Shown in pieces: positions 26,457 to 35,083 of a stretch of 52,127 bases of DNA. The stretch is from an uncultured Eubacterium sp. (GTDB lineage: Bacteria > Bacillota > Clostridia > Lachnospirales > Lachnospiraceae). Numbering within the stretch: position 1 is the stretch's first letter; every line of letters begins with the position of its first letter. The stretch is taken from contig CAKRIZ010000011.1 in the NCBI GenBank assembly GCA_934351445.1, positions 1 through 52,127 on the forward strand. The letters are read 5' to 3'. The translations under genes and the position numbers were made by a program. The notes beneath the pieces were generated by a model, which saw only the letters and a list, made by a program, of their open reading frames with translations, was not told where the DNA came from and did not search any database.

Positions 26457-27254
26457 TCATCTGCCCATTGATCCAATCAGGTCAAAATGAACCAACGCAC
26501 GGTATATTCCATCATCCGTCAGATCTGATGTAATATAATCAGCAATCTCTTTTGCCTCCGGCGTGCCGTTGCCCATCGCAATACCGTGTCCCGCATATTC
26601 CAGCATCGCCAGATCATTCACGCTATCCCCAATCGCAAATGTATCCTCACGCGCAATGCCGAGCGCCTCACACATCTTCTGTATGCCGGTCGCCTTGGTA
26701 TGTCCTTTCGGCACCAGTTCTGCAATTGCATCATTATGTACCAGATAAGTATAATATTCGTCCAACGCCGCAAAACAGCCCTCACGGTCTGCGTGATCCG
26801 TCGCACAGGAGAGCTTATTGATCTCCCACGCCCCATAATGGTCTGTGATCCCGACCAGTTGATCGCCCAATTCACGCATGAGCTTTTGTCCATACGGCTC
26901 ATGACCGAAATCTGCTTCATCCATATACAGATATTCCGGACCCTCCAGAATCGGACGGAATCCATATTTGCGCACGGTCTCCACGGTATGTACCGCCAGC
27001 TGCGGATCAATCAGCTTTTCATAAATCCGTTTTCCATCCAGTTCTACATGCGTTCCACAGGCTGCGACCAGTCCGTCAAAGCCGATCGCAAACAGATCCG
27101 GGTGCGTGATATAAGCACGCGCGCGCCCGCTGCAGATAAATGCATAGTGTCCATTTGCACGCAATGCCCGGATTGCACGCACCGTACTCTCCGGGATCAC
27201 ATTATGAAAATCCCACAACGTTCCATCGATATCAAAAAATACTGCTTTACTCAC
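26457..27254 (-). CDS. HAD-IIB (Cof-type) phosphatase
   Basis: A 265-aa cytosolic phosphatase of the HAD superfamily, Cof subgroup, usually acting on sugar phosphates or flavin and pyridoxal phosphates. Motif I FFDIDGTLW (nucleophile D8, acid D10), motif II ICSGRAR, motif III lysine in KGHTKATGIQ and motif IV IGDSVNDLAML are all present; the cap is the C2 type. The start is GTG27254, overlapping the telA stop (GTGA), with GGAG 8 nt upstream, so translation is coupled to telA. Substrate cannot be told from sequence. Confidence 0.92.
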   Translation of the reverse strand: MSKAVFFDIDGTLWDFHNVIPESTVRAIRALRANGHYAFICSGRARAYITHPDLFAIGFDGLVAACGTHVELDGKRIYEKLIDPQLAVHTVETVRKYGFRPILEGPEYLYMDEADFGHEPYGQKLMRELGDQLVGITDHYGAWEINKLSCATDHADREGCFAALDEYYTYLVHNDAIAELVPKGHTKATGIQKMCEALGIAREDTFAIGDSVNDLAMLEYAGHGIAMGNGTPEAKEIADYITSDLTDDGIYRALVHFDLIGSMGR

Positions 27255-28411
27255 GATCTGATCTCCAATAATTTTGCCTTTAGTTCATTTTCCATATTCT
27301 GAAGCTCACCCTCGGCAGCCGCACGCTTTGCACGACCCTCCGTCTGGATCTTCATCACCTCATCCAGTGTAGAAATCAGTGATTCATTCGTATGCTTGAG
27401 CGTCTCGATGTCTACAATGCCACGCTCTGATTCTTTTGCTGCCTCAATCGTCGCTGTCTTGAGCCGGTCTGCATTTTTCTTTAATAATTCATTGGTCATA
27501 TCTGATACCGCACGCTGCGCCTCTGCCGCCTGTGTGCTGTGCTCGACACCGAGCGCGATGACCATCTGGCTCTTCCACAGCGGAATCGTATTAACGATCG
27601 TGGACTGGATCTTCTCTGCCATCACCGTATTGCTGCCCTGTACAAGACGGATCTGCGGTGCTGTCTGCAATGCGATCGTACGTGTCAGCTCCAGGTCGTG
27701 CAGCTTCTTCTCAAACCGGTCAATCAGCCCCTCATAATCCTTTGCCGCCTGTGCATCCTCAGGCAGGCCGCTGGCTGCTGCTTTTTCACGCAGCGCTGTC
27801 AGCTCCGTCTCACGTGCAGCCTGCAGCTTTTTCTTACCGGCGAGAATATACATGGATAATTCCTTAAAATAATTCAGGTTCATCTCGTACATCCGGTCTA
27901 ACATCTGTGCATCCTTGATCAACTGGATCTGATGTGACTCGAGCGCCGCTGTGATCTTGTTGACATTCACCTCGGTTTTATCATATTTTGCCTTGAGCTC
28001 CGTCAGCTTATTGGCACGCTTTTTGAAAAAGGCACCGAAACCTTTTTCCTCTTCTTCGACATCAAAATTCTTCAGTTCACCGACCAGATCCGTGAGCATA
28101 TTACCGATCTCGCCCATATCCTTTGTCCGCACATTTTCCAGTGCCTTTTCTGAAAAATCTGCCATCTTCTTCTGTGTGCCTGCCCCGTACTGTAAAATAG
28201 CATTCGAATTGCGCAGGTCTATCTTCTCTACGAACTCGCTCACCATCTGCTTCTGCTCCTCAGAGAGCATCGAGTCATCCATCTCATTCTGCGGCGCAGG
28301 AATCACCTCTGCTTCTTTTGTCTCCGCGGGTACTTCCTTCTCCTGCGGTGCATCAAAGGAACCAAAATCCAAGGTCGGTGCCTCAGCTGTCAGTGTATCA
28401 AAATCTGTCAT
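27251..28411 (-). CDS. telA: TelA family (toxic anion resistance) protein
   Basis: TelA/KlaA family proteins (PF05816) are soluble, helical and coiled-coil proteins named after plasmid tellurite resistance; their molecular function is unknown. The 386-aa protein has an acidic N-terminal region (1-55) and then the family core: NAILQYGAGTQKKMADFSEKAL, a stretch around FKELSMYILAGKKKL, and PQIRLVQGSNTVMAEKIQ, with ALGVEHSTQAAEAQRAVSDMTNELL following. GGAGG lies 8 nt before ATG28411. It is 17 bp after the xpaC-like gene, the usual partner, and overlaps the HAD gene. Confidence 0.93.
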   Translation of the reverse strand: MTDFDTLTAEAPTLDFGSFDAPQEKEVPAETKEAEVIPAPQNEMDDSMLSEEQKQMVSEFVEKIDLRNSNAILQYGAGTQKKMADFSEKALENVRTKDMGEIGNMLTDLVGELKNFDVEEEEKGFGAFFKKRANKLTELKAKYDKTEVNVNKITAALESHQIQLIKDAQMLDRMYEMNLNYFKELSMYILAGKKKLQAARETELTALREKAAASGLPEDAQAAKDYEGLIDRFEKKLHDLELTRTIALQTAPQIRLVQGSNTVMAEKIQSTIVNTIPLWKSQMVIALGVEHSTQAAEAQRAVSDMTNELLKKNADRLKTATIEAAKESERGIVDIETLKHTNESLISTLDEVMKIQTEGRAKRAAAEGELQNMENELKAKLLEIRS

Positions 28412-28428
28412 ATCAAACTTCCTCCTTT

Positions 28429-29658
28429 TTAGAATGTCATATGCGTATCAGATGTAAAATCTTTGTTTTTTGTCAATCCCTCCTGCTCGAGCATGACCTT
28501 CATCGTAGAAATATCAGATGAGATATCCCACGCAGTATCCTCAAACAGACTGTCAAACAGATTCTCAAATGCCTCATTGATCGTATCGAGCGTATCCTCA
28601 ATCTCTTTTTTGGTATTGGCAATATTTGTTCCATATTCCGGCTGCCCATCGAGATCACGGTAGGCATCGATGAGCTTTGTCGTCGTCGGCAGATAATAGG
28701 TCATCATCTTATGCAGTTCCTGCGCACTGTCCGGCTGTTTTTCCACCTGTGCAAATATACGGCGCATGATATCCTCAAGCTTTGCCAGCTTTGCGCTCAT
28801 GACCTCTCCAGGAATCGCATCATTGCACTCATGGATATGCCTGATATATGCTTCACCCTCTGCCAGTATGTTACGCACTTCCTCCGGACACTGTGCCTGT
28901 GTCTGTGCCGTGATCGCTGCCTGCTGCTCACGTTCCCGGCGTGAGCGCTCCGCCTGCTCATACTGCTGATATGTCTCCCGATCCACGATCAGCGTCGTCT
29001 GCCCGGCATCCATGTGTCCTTCCAGAAAATAACCCTTATCCAACATATGCTGCAGATCCTTCTGCACATAGGAGGTGCGTTTGCCGACTGCACGCGCGAG
29101 ATCCTCAATCTTACAATATCCGCGGTCGCCAATCACACGCACATACTGCCGGAATCGGCTGTTGCGTCCGGTCAGTCCTACGCCCTTTGTGATCATGCCT
29201 ATAAAAGGGATCGCCGCGATGCCAAGTCCGACCGGCACACCCCACGGTACTCCGGCAAACACCAGTCCCCCGGTAATGACTGCCGCCAGACCAAACAGGC
29301 TCGTTCCAACAATACCCAGTGACAGGCAGACCGGTCCGGCCGCCTGTCCGGGCAGATATCTGCGGTACCGCATAGTGGGCTGTTTGGGTGATACAACTGT
29401 CCCATTCACTGCGCGTTCCCTGCGCATCTGCGCCTGCTGCCCATAGATCGTCTGTCTGGCAGTCTGCGTATATTCCTTTGTCTGCCACCCGGTCTGCCTG
29501 CCGGCCTGATTCATGCTGCGTCCAAAACGATCTGCTGCCTGATTGATCACATCACCGACACACTGGCTGAGCCCGGTATAATCACCGGATTCTACTGCTT
29601 TGAGAACAGAATTCATAATGTCCTCTCCCACACTGTTCCATTTATTTGATGCAGCCAT
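28429..29658 (-). CDS. XpaC-like (5-bromo-4-chloroindolyl phosphate hydrolysis family) protein
   Basis: A 409-aa protein of the XpaC-like family, which is regularly found next to telA and has no proven role. The N-terminal helical part (1-100) is Gln-rich. Two membrane segments (about residues 108-160: CLSLGIVGTSLFGLAAVITG and VPVGLGIAAIPFIGMIT) are followed by a winged-helix-like segment YCKIEDLARAVGKRTSYVQKD. The C-terminal coiled-coil domain ends in DTAWDISSDISTMKVMLEQEGL, the family hallmark. I chose ATG29658, with AAGGAAG 8 nt upstream; a frame to 29724 lacks one. It heads the telA run. Confidence 0.88.
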   Translation of the reverse strand: MAASNKWNSVGEDIMNSVLKAVESGDYTGLSQCVGDVINQAADRFGRSMNQAGRQTGWQTKEYTQTARQTIYGQQAQMRRERAVNGTVVSPKQPTMRYRRYLPGQAAGPVCLSLGIVGTSLFGLAAVITGGLVFAGVPWGVPVGLGIAAIPFIGMITKGVGLTGRNSRFRQYVRVIGDRGYCKIEDLARAVGKRTSYVQKDLQHMLDKGYFLEGHMDAGQTTLIVDRETYQQYEQAERSRREREQQAAITAQTQAQCPEEVRNILAEGEAYIRHIHECNDAIPGEVMSAKLAKLEDIMRRIFAQVEKQPDSAQELHKMMTYYLPTTTKLIDAYRDLDGQPEYGTNIANTKKEIEDTLDTINEAFENLFDSLFEDTAWDISSDISTMKVMLEQEGLTKNKDFTSDTHMTF

Positions 29659-29799
29659 TTTTTCTACTTCCTTACTCTGTGATAATTTGTCATGCTCCCA
29701 AAACGTCAAATCACGATCTCCCATGACAATCTATCTGTATTTTAATCAAATACCAGTGAAAAATCAAGTAACAAAGAATCCCGCCTGCAGCTATGAACG

Positions 29800-29836
29800 A
29801 AAAAAAGAATCCCGCCCACCCGCGAAATTCTTTTTA
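29800..29836 (-). terminator. Terminator of the PAS-GAF-GGDEF gene
   Basis: An A-rich arm AAAAAAAGAAT (29800-29810) pairs with ATTCTTTTT (29827-29835), with GC-rich pairing inside. The minus strand ends in a run of Us. AAAGAATCCCGCC also occurs as a direct repeat 34 bp away (29773). Confidence 0.7.
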
Positions 29837-29869
29837 TTTCATGACCGTATGTGCCGGGGTATCCACCCC

Positions 29870-31222
29870 TTATCTCCGTCTCCGGTCAATTCCGTGTTTT
29901 CTGTAATACTCAGCCTTGTTCTCATACATTTGTTTCTCAGCTTCCCGCAGGAACGCATCCAGATCTGTCACAGCCTGTGCACTCCACAATGATCCAATCG
30001 CCATATTGACGGAACATCCCTCCATCAACGTATGCAGCTTTGCAATCCGCTCCTCTAAATCCTCCGCTGCAATACCGGGACAGAGCACCAGCAGCTCATC
30101 ACCTCCCATGCGGAAGATGCCATACCCGTCAAACACCTCCATCAGACAGCCACATGCCCGCAGGATCAGTCGGTCTCCTGCCACATGTCCCTTGCAGTCA
30201 TTCACACATTTCAAGCTGGTGATATCACCATAAATGACACCCAGACCCGCCTCCTTATCCATCTCATCTACAAAGACACTCAGTGCAAAACGGTTTCCCA
30301 GTCCGGTCATCGGATCCTTGTAACTCATATCCATGAGCTTTTGCATCAGATTTCTCCGTTTGATGCAGGATACGAGAAAATATCCCATGATCCGCAGCAT
30401 GCTCGATGTATATTGCAACGAATCGCACGGCGGGTTATCTGCGCCATAAAATGCTATGATATTCCCCCTATCATACAACGGCAGTACTACGACCGAACGA
30501 ATGCCCTGCCGCTTCAGGTTTTCATACTGCAGCGGATCGCTCTCCCTGATCTCCTCCCGATCCGGGATTAAAACAAATTCGCCCTCCGAAAAAATCTGAT
30601 ACCAGTTTGCACAGACCTCCGGCGGCAGATTCTGAAGATGATCCTTTTCAGGCACGATACCCGGTGCTGTCCACTCATAGGTGTTATCATCACAGCCCTG
30701 TGCATTCTTTTCGAAAATATAAGTCCGCTCAGCATTCAGCACCTTTCCCAGATGCTCCAGTATGATCTGGATCGTCTCATCCGGGGTATCTGCCGCAAGC
30801 GCTACCCGAAGTCCCTCATTTACGACCGCTTCCATAGCTCTGTACTTTTGAATCCGCTTATCCTGTGCGCGCTCCTCGCTGATATCAATACTGAACTCGA
30901 CACGGTATCTTTTCCCCGTCTCAGCATCCTCGACCAGTGTATCCTTCACGATCATATATTTATCGATCACCGGATTATAATAACGCCATTCCTCAAATTT
31001 TCCGCTACAAAGCTTGTCATTGTTACACATCCCACATGGGACAGAGGAATTCTGTATCACCTCATAACACTTTTTACCCTGAATATCATCCACCGAATGA
31101 AACCCAAACGCGTCCAGCGTCTTGCGGTTCATATAAACGAGTTCATTCGTCTCTATTTCTGCCGCATAGACATACTCATTCAGATTTTCGAAAAACTGCC
31201 AGATATCCTGTATATCCTTCAT
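29870..31222 (-). CDS. PAS-GAF-GGDEF diguanylate cyclase
   Basis: A probable c-di-GMP synthase, 450 aa, soluble. Residues 10-115 form a PAS domain with a Cys cluster (C52, C63, C66, C72). Residues 130-285 are a GAF domain, and 297-445 the GGDEF domain with DPMTGLGNR and active-site GGDEL at 373-377, a variant compatible with activity. The RxxD inhibitory site is absent (EVFD in its place), so product inhibition by that site is not expected. AGGGGA lies 9 nt before ATG31222. It is the last gene of the MCP, EAL, GGDEF run. Confidence 0.9.
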   Translation of the reverse strand: MKDIQDIWQFFENLNEYVYAAEIETNELVYMNRKTLDAFGFHSVDDIQGKKCYEVIQNSSVPCGMCNNDKLCSGKFEEWRYYNPVIDKYMIVKDTLVEDAETGKRYRVEFSIDISEERAQDKRIQKYRAMEAVVNEGLRVALAADTPDETIQIILEHLGKVLNAERTYIFEKNAQGCDDNTYEWTAPGIVPEKDHLQNLPPEVCANWYQIFSEGEFVLIPDREEIRESDPLQYENLKRQGIRSVVVLPLYDRGNIIAFYGADNPPCDSLQYTSSMLRIMGYFLVSCIKRRNLMQKLMDMSYKDPMTGLGNRFALSVFVDEMDKEAGLGVIYGDITSLKCVNDCKGHVAGDRLILRACGCLMEVFDGYGIFRMGGDELLVLCPGIAAEDLEERIAKLHTLMEGCSVNMAIGSLWSAQAVTDLDAFLREAEKQMYENKAEYYRKHGIDRRRR

Positions 31223-31256
31223 ATTCCGTTCCCCTAAAAAATACCCATATATTTGT

Positions 31257-31281
31257 ACATCTCTACATCATAAAGAGATGT
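31257..31281. other. Hairpin between the EAL and GGDEF genes
   Basis: ACATCTCT (31257-31264) pairs with AGAGATGT (31274-31281). A T-rich run follows on the plus strand, not on the transcribed minus strand. It may limit read-through or protect the mRNA; no clear terminator. Confidence 0.45.
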
Positions 31282-31289
31282 CGTTCTTT

Positions 31290-32993
31290 TTATGTAAGAA
31301 TAAACTGCTGCATAAACTGATCCCTTCCGCAAGGTCTGCCAAACAGGTATCCTTGCAAATAATCACTCATCAGCTCTTTCATTTCCAGATGCCATTCTTC
31401 TTTTTCAATCCCCTCAGTACAGATCTTGATACCTATATCGTGTACCATCTCAATGATTTTTTTGAAAAGCTCATAATCCTTCGCATCACGCATCGCCTTT
31501 GCGGTAAAATCCCTGTCCAGCTTAATATAACAGGGATTCATATCACTGATACAATGCAGATTGGAATATCCGGTTCCAAAATCATCAATGACAAACAAAA
31601 TCCCGTGTTCTTTCAGTTTCTCCCGGAATCTGCAAAACAGCGGTGTCATATCTACGAATCTGCTCTCTGTCATTTCCACGCAAAGGCATGCCGGATTCAG
31701 ATCATTTTCCCTGAGCAATGCCAGTATCTCATCGGCAAGCTCTCCCCGCTCAATCTGCACATATGAGACATTGACGTTCATCTTGAAATCCGGCACATAC
31801 TGCTGCAGCTCACGGCACATGTTCACTGCTTTTCCTAACACAAACCTGCCGGCAGGAATGATCAGTCCGGTCTCCTCCAGAATGGGGATGAATTCCATCG
31901 GGGATACAAACTGCTCTCCTGCTTCGGTCATCATTGTAAAACGCATCAGCGCTTCCGCTCCCGCTATACGCCCGGAGCTACAGTCGATGATCGGCTGATA
32001 ATACACATCAAAGCCCTCAAACTGATTCATCACAGCATTCCGCAGGGCACTGTGGATCTTTCTCTTGTGCAGAAACTGTTCATAATCCTTCTGATCGAAA
32101 AAATAGATACTGTTCTTTCCCATGCGCTTTGCTTTATTCAACGCAAATTCGAACTTCTTGCGGCATTCTTCATAGCCATCTGCCACGGCCGCTGCCTCTA
32201 CAACTCCTACGGAGATAGAAAATACAGCCTCATACTTCTCAGCAACGATAAACTCATCAATCTTTCCACAGATCCGCTGCCGAAGCTGTGCGGCATCATC
32301 CATGGAACGGCTCTCCAGATCTACGATCACAAACTGGCCTGACACCAGATGATATACTCTCTGGCTATCGTTCAGACACTCCGTCATGCAGCCGGCTACA
32401 TGTCTTAATATATAATCCCCGTAGCCTGAGCCATACGCACCGTTTATAGCGCCGAAATCATCAATCCCTACATGCATCAGAAAGCCATGCGGAACTGCTT
32501 CCTTTCGCTCACGCAGATACGCGCAAAAATCCATACCACCGAGCAGTCCGCTCGTATTATCCGCACGCTGCTGTGTTCCGGTCTCATTCAGGCAGCCGAT
32601 CAGATACGCCGGCTTGTCTGCCGGATCATTGACAACGACTCCACGGCAGTTGATCCATACCGGCAGGCCTTCCCTGCTGACCCAGCGATAATGCAGGTCA
32701 TGGATCTTCTCCCTGCCATCAACCAGCCTTGCAAAATGATCAACCAGCATCTCGCGATCCCCTTCAAAAATCGCAGGCAGCATGTCCGGCATCGCATGCT
32801 CCATATACTTGCCAGGCAGCATAAAACGATCCACCGCACGCTGTGACATGACCATCTGATTATTCTGCAGGTCAATCACATACAGATGATCATCCATACA
32901 CGGTGCAATCACATCAATCAGACATCCCATATCAATCTCCTGAAACATCCGATATATATTCAAGGCATCTACATTCAAATCTCCTAACTGCAT
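31290..32993 (-). CDS. PAS-degenerate GGDEF-EAL c-di-GMP phosphodiesterase
   Basis: A 567-aa soluble protein. Residues 25-135 look like a PAS domain. Residues 155-300 are a GGDEF domain whose active site is SGQF (218-221) instead of GGDEF, so cyclase activity is lost; it may bind GTP as a regulator. Residues 310-560 are an EAL domain with EALMRF (E347), NVNVSYVQIERG, EMTESRFVD, IDDFGTGYSN, IKLDRDF, EGIEKEE and LQGYLFGRP. These are the metal and catalytic residues of an active phosphodiesterase. It lies 49 bp after the chemoreceptor and 67 bp before the diguanylate cyclase. Confidence 0.92.
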   Translation of the reverse strand: MQLGDLNVDALNIYRMFQEIDMGCLIDVIAPCMDDHLYVIDLQNNQMVMSQRAVDRFMLPGKYMEHAMPDMLPAIFEGDREMLVDHFARLVDGREKIHDLHYRWVSREGLPVWINCRGVVVNDPADKPAYLIGCLNETGTQQRADNTSGLLGGMDFCAYLRERKEAVPHGFLMHVGIDDFGAINGAYGSGYGDYILRHVAGCMTECLNDSQRVYHLVSGQFVIVDLESRSMDDAAQLRQRICGKIDEFIVAEKYEAVFSISVGVVEAAAVADGYEECRKKFEFALNKAKRMGKNSIYFFDQKDYEQFLHKRKIHSALRNAVMNQFEGFDVYYQPIIDCSSGRIAGAEALMRFTMMTEAGEQFVSPMEFIPILEETGLIIPAGRFVLGKAVNMCRELQQYVPDFKMNVNVSYVQIERGELADEILALLRENDLNPACLCVEMTESRFVDMTPLFCRFREKLKEHGILFVIDDFGTGYSNLHCISDMNPCYIKLDRDFTAKAMRDAKDYELFKKIIEMVHDIGIKICTEGIEKEEWHLEMKELMSDYLQGYLFGRPCGRDQFMQQFILT

Positions 32994-33042
32994 GGTGACA
33001 TAAATCCTCTCTCCTAGATTGTTGCCGGTTGCACTGCATCAA

Positions 33043-34806
33043 CTATTCATCAAACTTTGCGATATGGAATCTGCTGATCATATCACGCAGGCTTTCTGCC
33101 TCGCCACTCATCTGCTCACTGGCAGCCGCACATTCTTCCGATGTCGCCGAGTTGGTCTGTACCACATCGTTGATCTGCTCAATACCCTCATTGATCTGTT
33201 TGATCTCTGCGGTCTGGGTCTCCAGCGTCTCTGCGATTCCGGTCACTTCCTGTGTGATGACCTTCGAACCATCCGCGACTTCTTCCAGCTGTGTAGCAGT
33301 CTCTTTTGCAACAACCATACCCTTTTCTACAGCCTTTACAGAAGTCTCGATCAGTGCAGCAGATTCCTTTGCCGCCTGTGCACTCTGATCAGCCAGTACA
33401 TTGACCTGATTGGCAACCACCGCAAATCCCTTTCCGGCTTCACCGGCTCTGGCTGCCTCGATCGAAGCATTCAATGCCAGCAGGTTCGTCTGTGATGCGA
33501 TCTCATTAATCGTTGCGATGATCTTGTCGATCTCCTGCGATGCCTGATTGATCTCATTCATAGAGCCGACCATCTCCTGCATCTTTCCGTTACTGTCAAG
33601 GATCGCATGCCCCAGTTTCTCTACCCTGCCGCTGATCTCCTTTGCTGTATGTGCATTGTTCTCTACCTGCTCAGACACACCTGCCACCGTCGCGGTCAGC
33701 TCCTGCACAACTGCAGCCTGACTGGTCGCACCGTCTGCCAGATCATTGGAGCTGGATGCCACCTGCTCTGCCCCGCTGGATACCTCGTTGGACACACGCT
33801 GGATACCCTTTACCGTATCTGACATACTCTTTTCAAAGTTCATGAAGGAATCCAGAATACCGACAAAATCTCCTCTCCACTCAACCTCTGGCTGTACATC
33901 AAAATCGCCCTCCGAGAACAGCTTCATCGCACGGTCGATATCGTCTACATAGGTGCCAAGTATACGGAGTGATTTACGCATGCTGTGTGCCAGTCTTCCG
34001 ATCTCATCATCCGAATGATACTCTAAGTCACTGTGCAGATTTCCTTCTGTCAGCTCCTTTGCGACATCCTCGATCGCATGCAGCGGCTCGAGAATACTAT
34101 TCAGTACGAGCCTGCTCGTCTTCTTTGCAATCATCAGTGCAACCACAATAAATAAAATGATAATAGCAAAACCTGCCACAGCACACACGACTGTGCTTCT
34201 GACTGCTTCCTGCATCCGCTCATCGGTCACTGCATCCATCTTCTTGGCGATCTCTACTAAATTGTTCAATGCCGGTGTACACTCATTCAGAATCTGATCG
34301 GTCGCCCCTGCATCATCCCCGGATTTGATATCCGCTACGATTGCCAGTCCGATGGTCGTCCAGTCGTCCAGCGCATTGGCATACTCCTGATACAGCTCAT
34401 CCGAGAGAACATTGGTTCCCTGAAGAATACCCATCTGTTCATCAACAACTCCCAGCAGTTCATTCACCTTCTGCTCGTAGCTGTCATAGGTAGACGTATC
34501 CTGGTTCAGTGCCATCTCACGGATATTTCTGGCAGCGGCATTGACATTGATCCGGCAGGTCTTCACCGCCCTATCTGCAGCGTTTACTTCATTGACAAAG
34601 TTCATCATGTTGGAAAACAACACACCGATAATGATCACCGACAGCACGCCGGATGCAATCATCATCATGATGACTCTGCGGTAGCCATAATTAATCCTTT
34701 CCTTCAGATGCAGACTTTCCAACTTTTGTTTCATTGTTCCCTTCTTTGGCAAAGCCTTTGTTGTGGTCTTTGTTGTAGTCTTTGTTGTGGTCTTTTGTGA
34801 CAACAT
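33043..34806 (-). CDS. Methyl-accepting chemotaxis protein
   Basis: A 587-aa chemoreceptor: TM1 (about 45-67), a four-helix-bundle-like extracytoplasmic domain (70-200), TM2 (about 205-228), HAMP (230-285), and a signalling domain with tip [20 protein letters not shown] and [18 protein letters not shown]. It contacts CheA/CheW; the ligand is unknown. ATG34806 has AAAGGG 10 nt upstream; a frame to 34869 has no ribosome site. The N-terminus carries three TTTK units encoded by a 12-bp tandem repeat (34757-34792). No CheR/CheB-binding C-terminal pentapeptide. A sigma-A promoter is at 34896-34924, with a perfect 0A box beside it. Confidence 0.95.
   Translation of the reverse strand: MLSQKTTTKTTTKTTTKALPKKGTMKQKLESLHLKERINYGYRRVIMMMIASGVLSVIIIGVLFSNMMNFVNEVNAADRAVKTCRINVNAAARNIREMALNQDTSTYDSYEQKVNELLGVVDEQMGILQGTNVLSDELYQEYANALDDWTTIGLAIVADIKSGDDAGATDQILNECTPALNNLVEIAKKMDAVTDERMQEAVRSTVVCAVAGFAIIILFIVVALMIAKKTSRLVLNSILEPLHAIEDVAKELTEGNLHSDLEYHSDDEIGRLAHSMRKSLRILGTYVDDIDRAMKLFSEGDFDVQPEVEWRGDFVGILDSFMNFEKSMSDTVKGIQRVSNEVSSGAEQVASSSNDLADGATSQAAVVQELTATVAGVSEQVENNAHTAKEISGRVEKLGHAILDSNGKMQEMVGSMNEINQASQEIDKIIATINEIASQTNLLALNASIEAARAGEAGKGFAVVANQVNVLADQSAQAAKESAALIETSVKAVEKGMVVAKETATQLEEVADGSKVITQEVTGIAETLETQTAEIKQINEGIEQINDVVQTNSATSEECAAASEQMSGEAESLRDMISRFHIAKFDE
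34757..34792. repeat. 12-bp tandem repeat in the chemoreceptor N-terminus
   Basis: Three units of TTTGTTGTRGTC at 34757-34768, 34769-34780 and 34781-34792. They encode TTTK repeats before TM1. Unit gain or loss keeps frame, so it would vary tail length only. Confidence 0.9.
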
Positions 34807-34895
34807 AGCGATACATCCCTTTCCGTATTCTCTTATTTTTCCGCAGCCTTCCGATAGATCTACAGGCACGGAATTTCTTCATTCACATATTATAA

Positions 34896-34961
34896 TTTAT
34901 ATCAAATCCCCAAATTTAAGTCAACAGCTTTCGACATATTTTGACAGTTATTCACAACTGT
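34896..34961 (-). promoter_or_regulatory. Chemoreceptor promoter with 0A box and upstream dyad
   Basis: On the minus strand TTGACT (34919-34924), 17 nt, then TATAAA (34896-34901). Just upstream, TGTCGAA (34930-34936, minus strand) is a perfect Spo0A core box, and ACAGTT-N6-AACTGT (34944-34961) is a dyad. No sigma-28 promoter is visible. Confidence 0.6.
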
Positions 34962-34996
34962 TCATATATTCAACCTGCCGCTATTTTATATGATAT

Positions 34997-35043
34997 AAAA
35001 AGAGGAACTGTCCGGCGTTCTCACCTGAACAATTCCCCTTTTT
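34997..35043 (-). terminator. Terminator of gltD
   Basis: AAAAAGAGGAACTGT (left) pairs with ACAATTCCCCTTTTT (right) with wobble pairs, and T runs flank both sides. It ends gltBD and could work in both directions. Confidence 0.75.
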
Positions 35044-35083
35044 TTCTTACCTGCATACATTGTATCACAGAAAAAACAATTTG

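Noticed and set aside
27251..28411. Tellurite resistance as a stated function of telA
   Set aside because: The family name derives from plasmid work; chromosomal members have no demonstrated resistance role, so only the family is claimed.
29659..29724. Longer start of the xpaC-like gene
   Set aside because: No ribosome site at the upstream ATG, while ATG29658 has AAGGAAG at proper distance.
29773..29823. Direct repeat AAAGAATCCCGCC as an insertion footprint
   Set aside because: The two copies flank only about 20 bp and one is part of a terminator arm.
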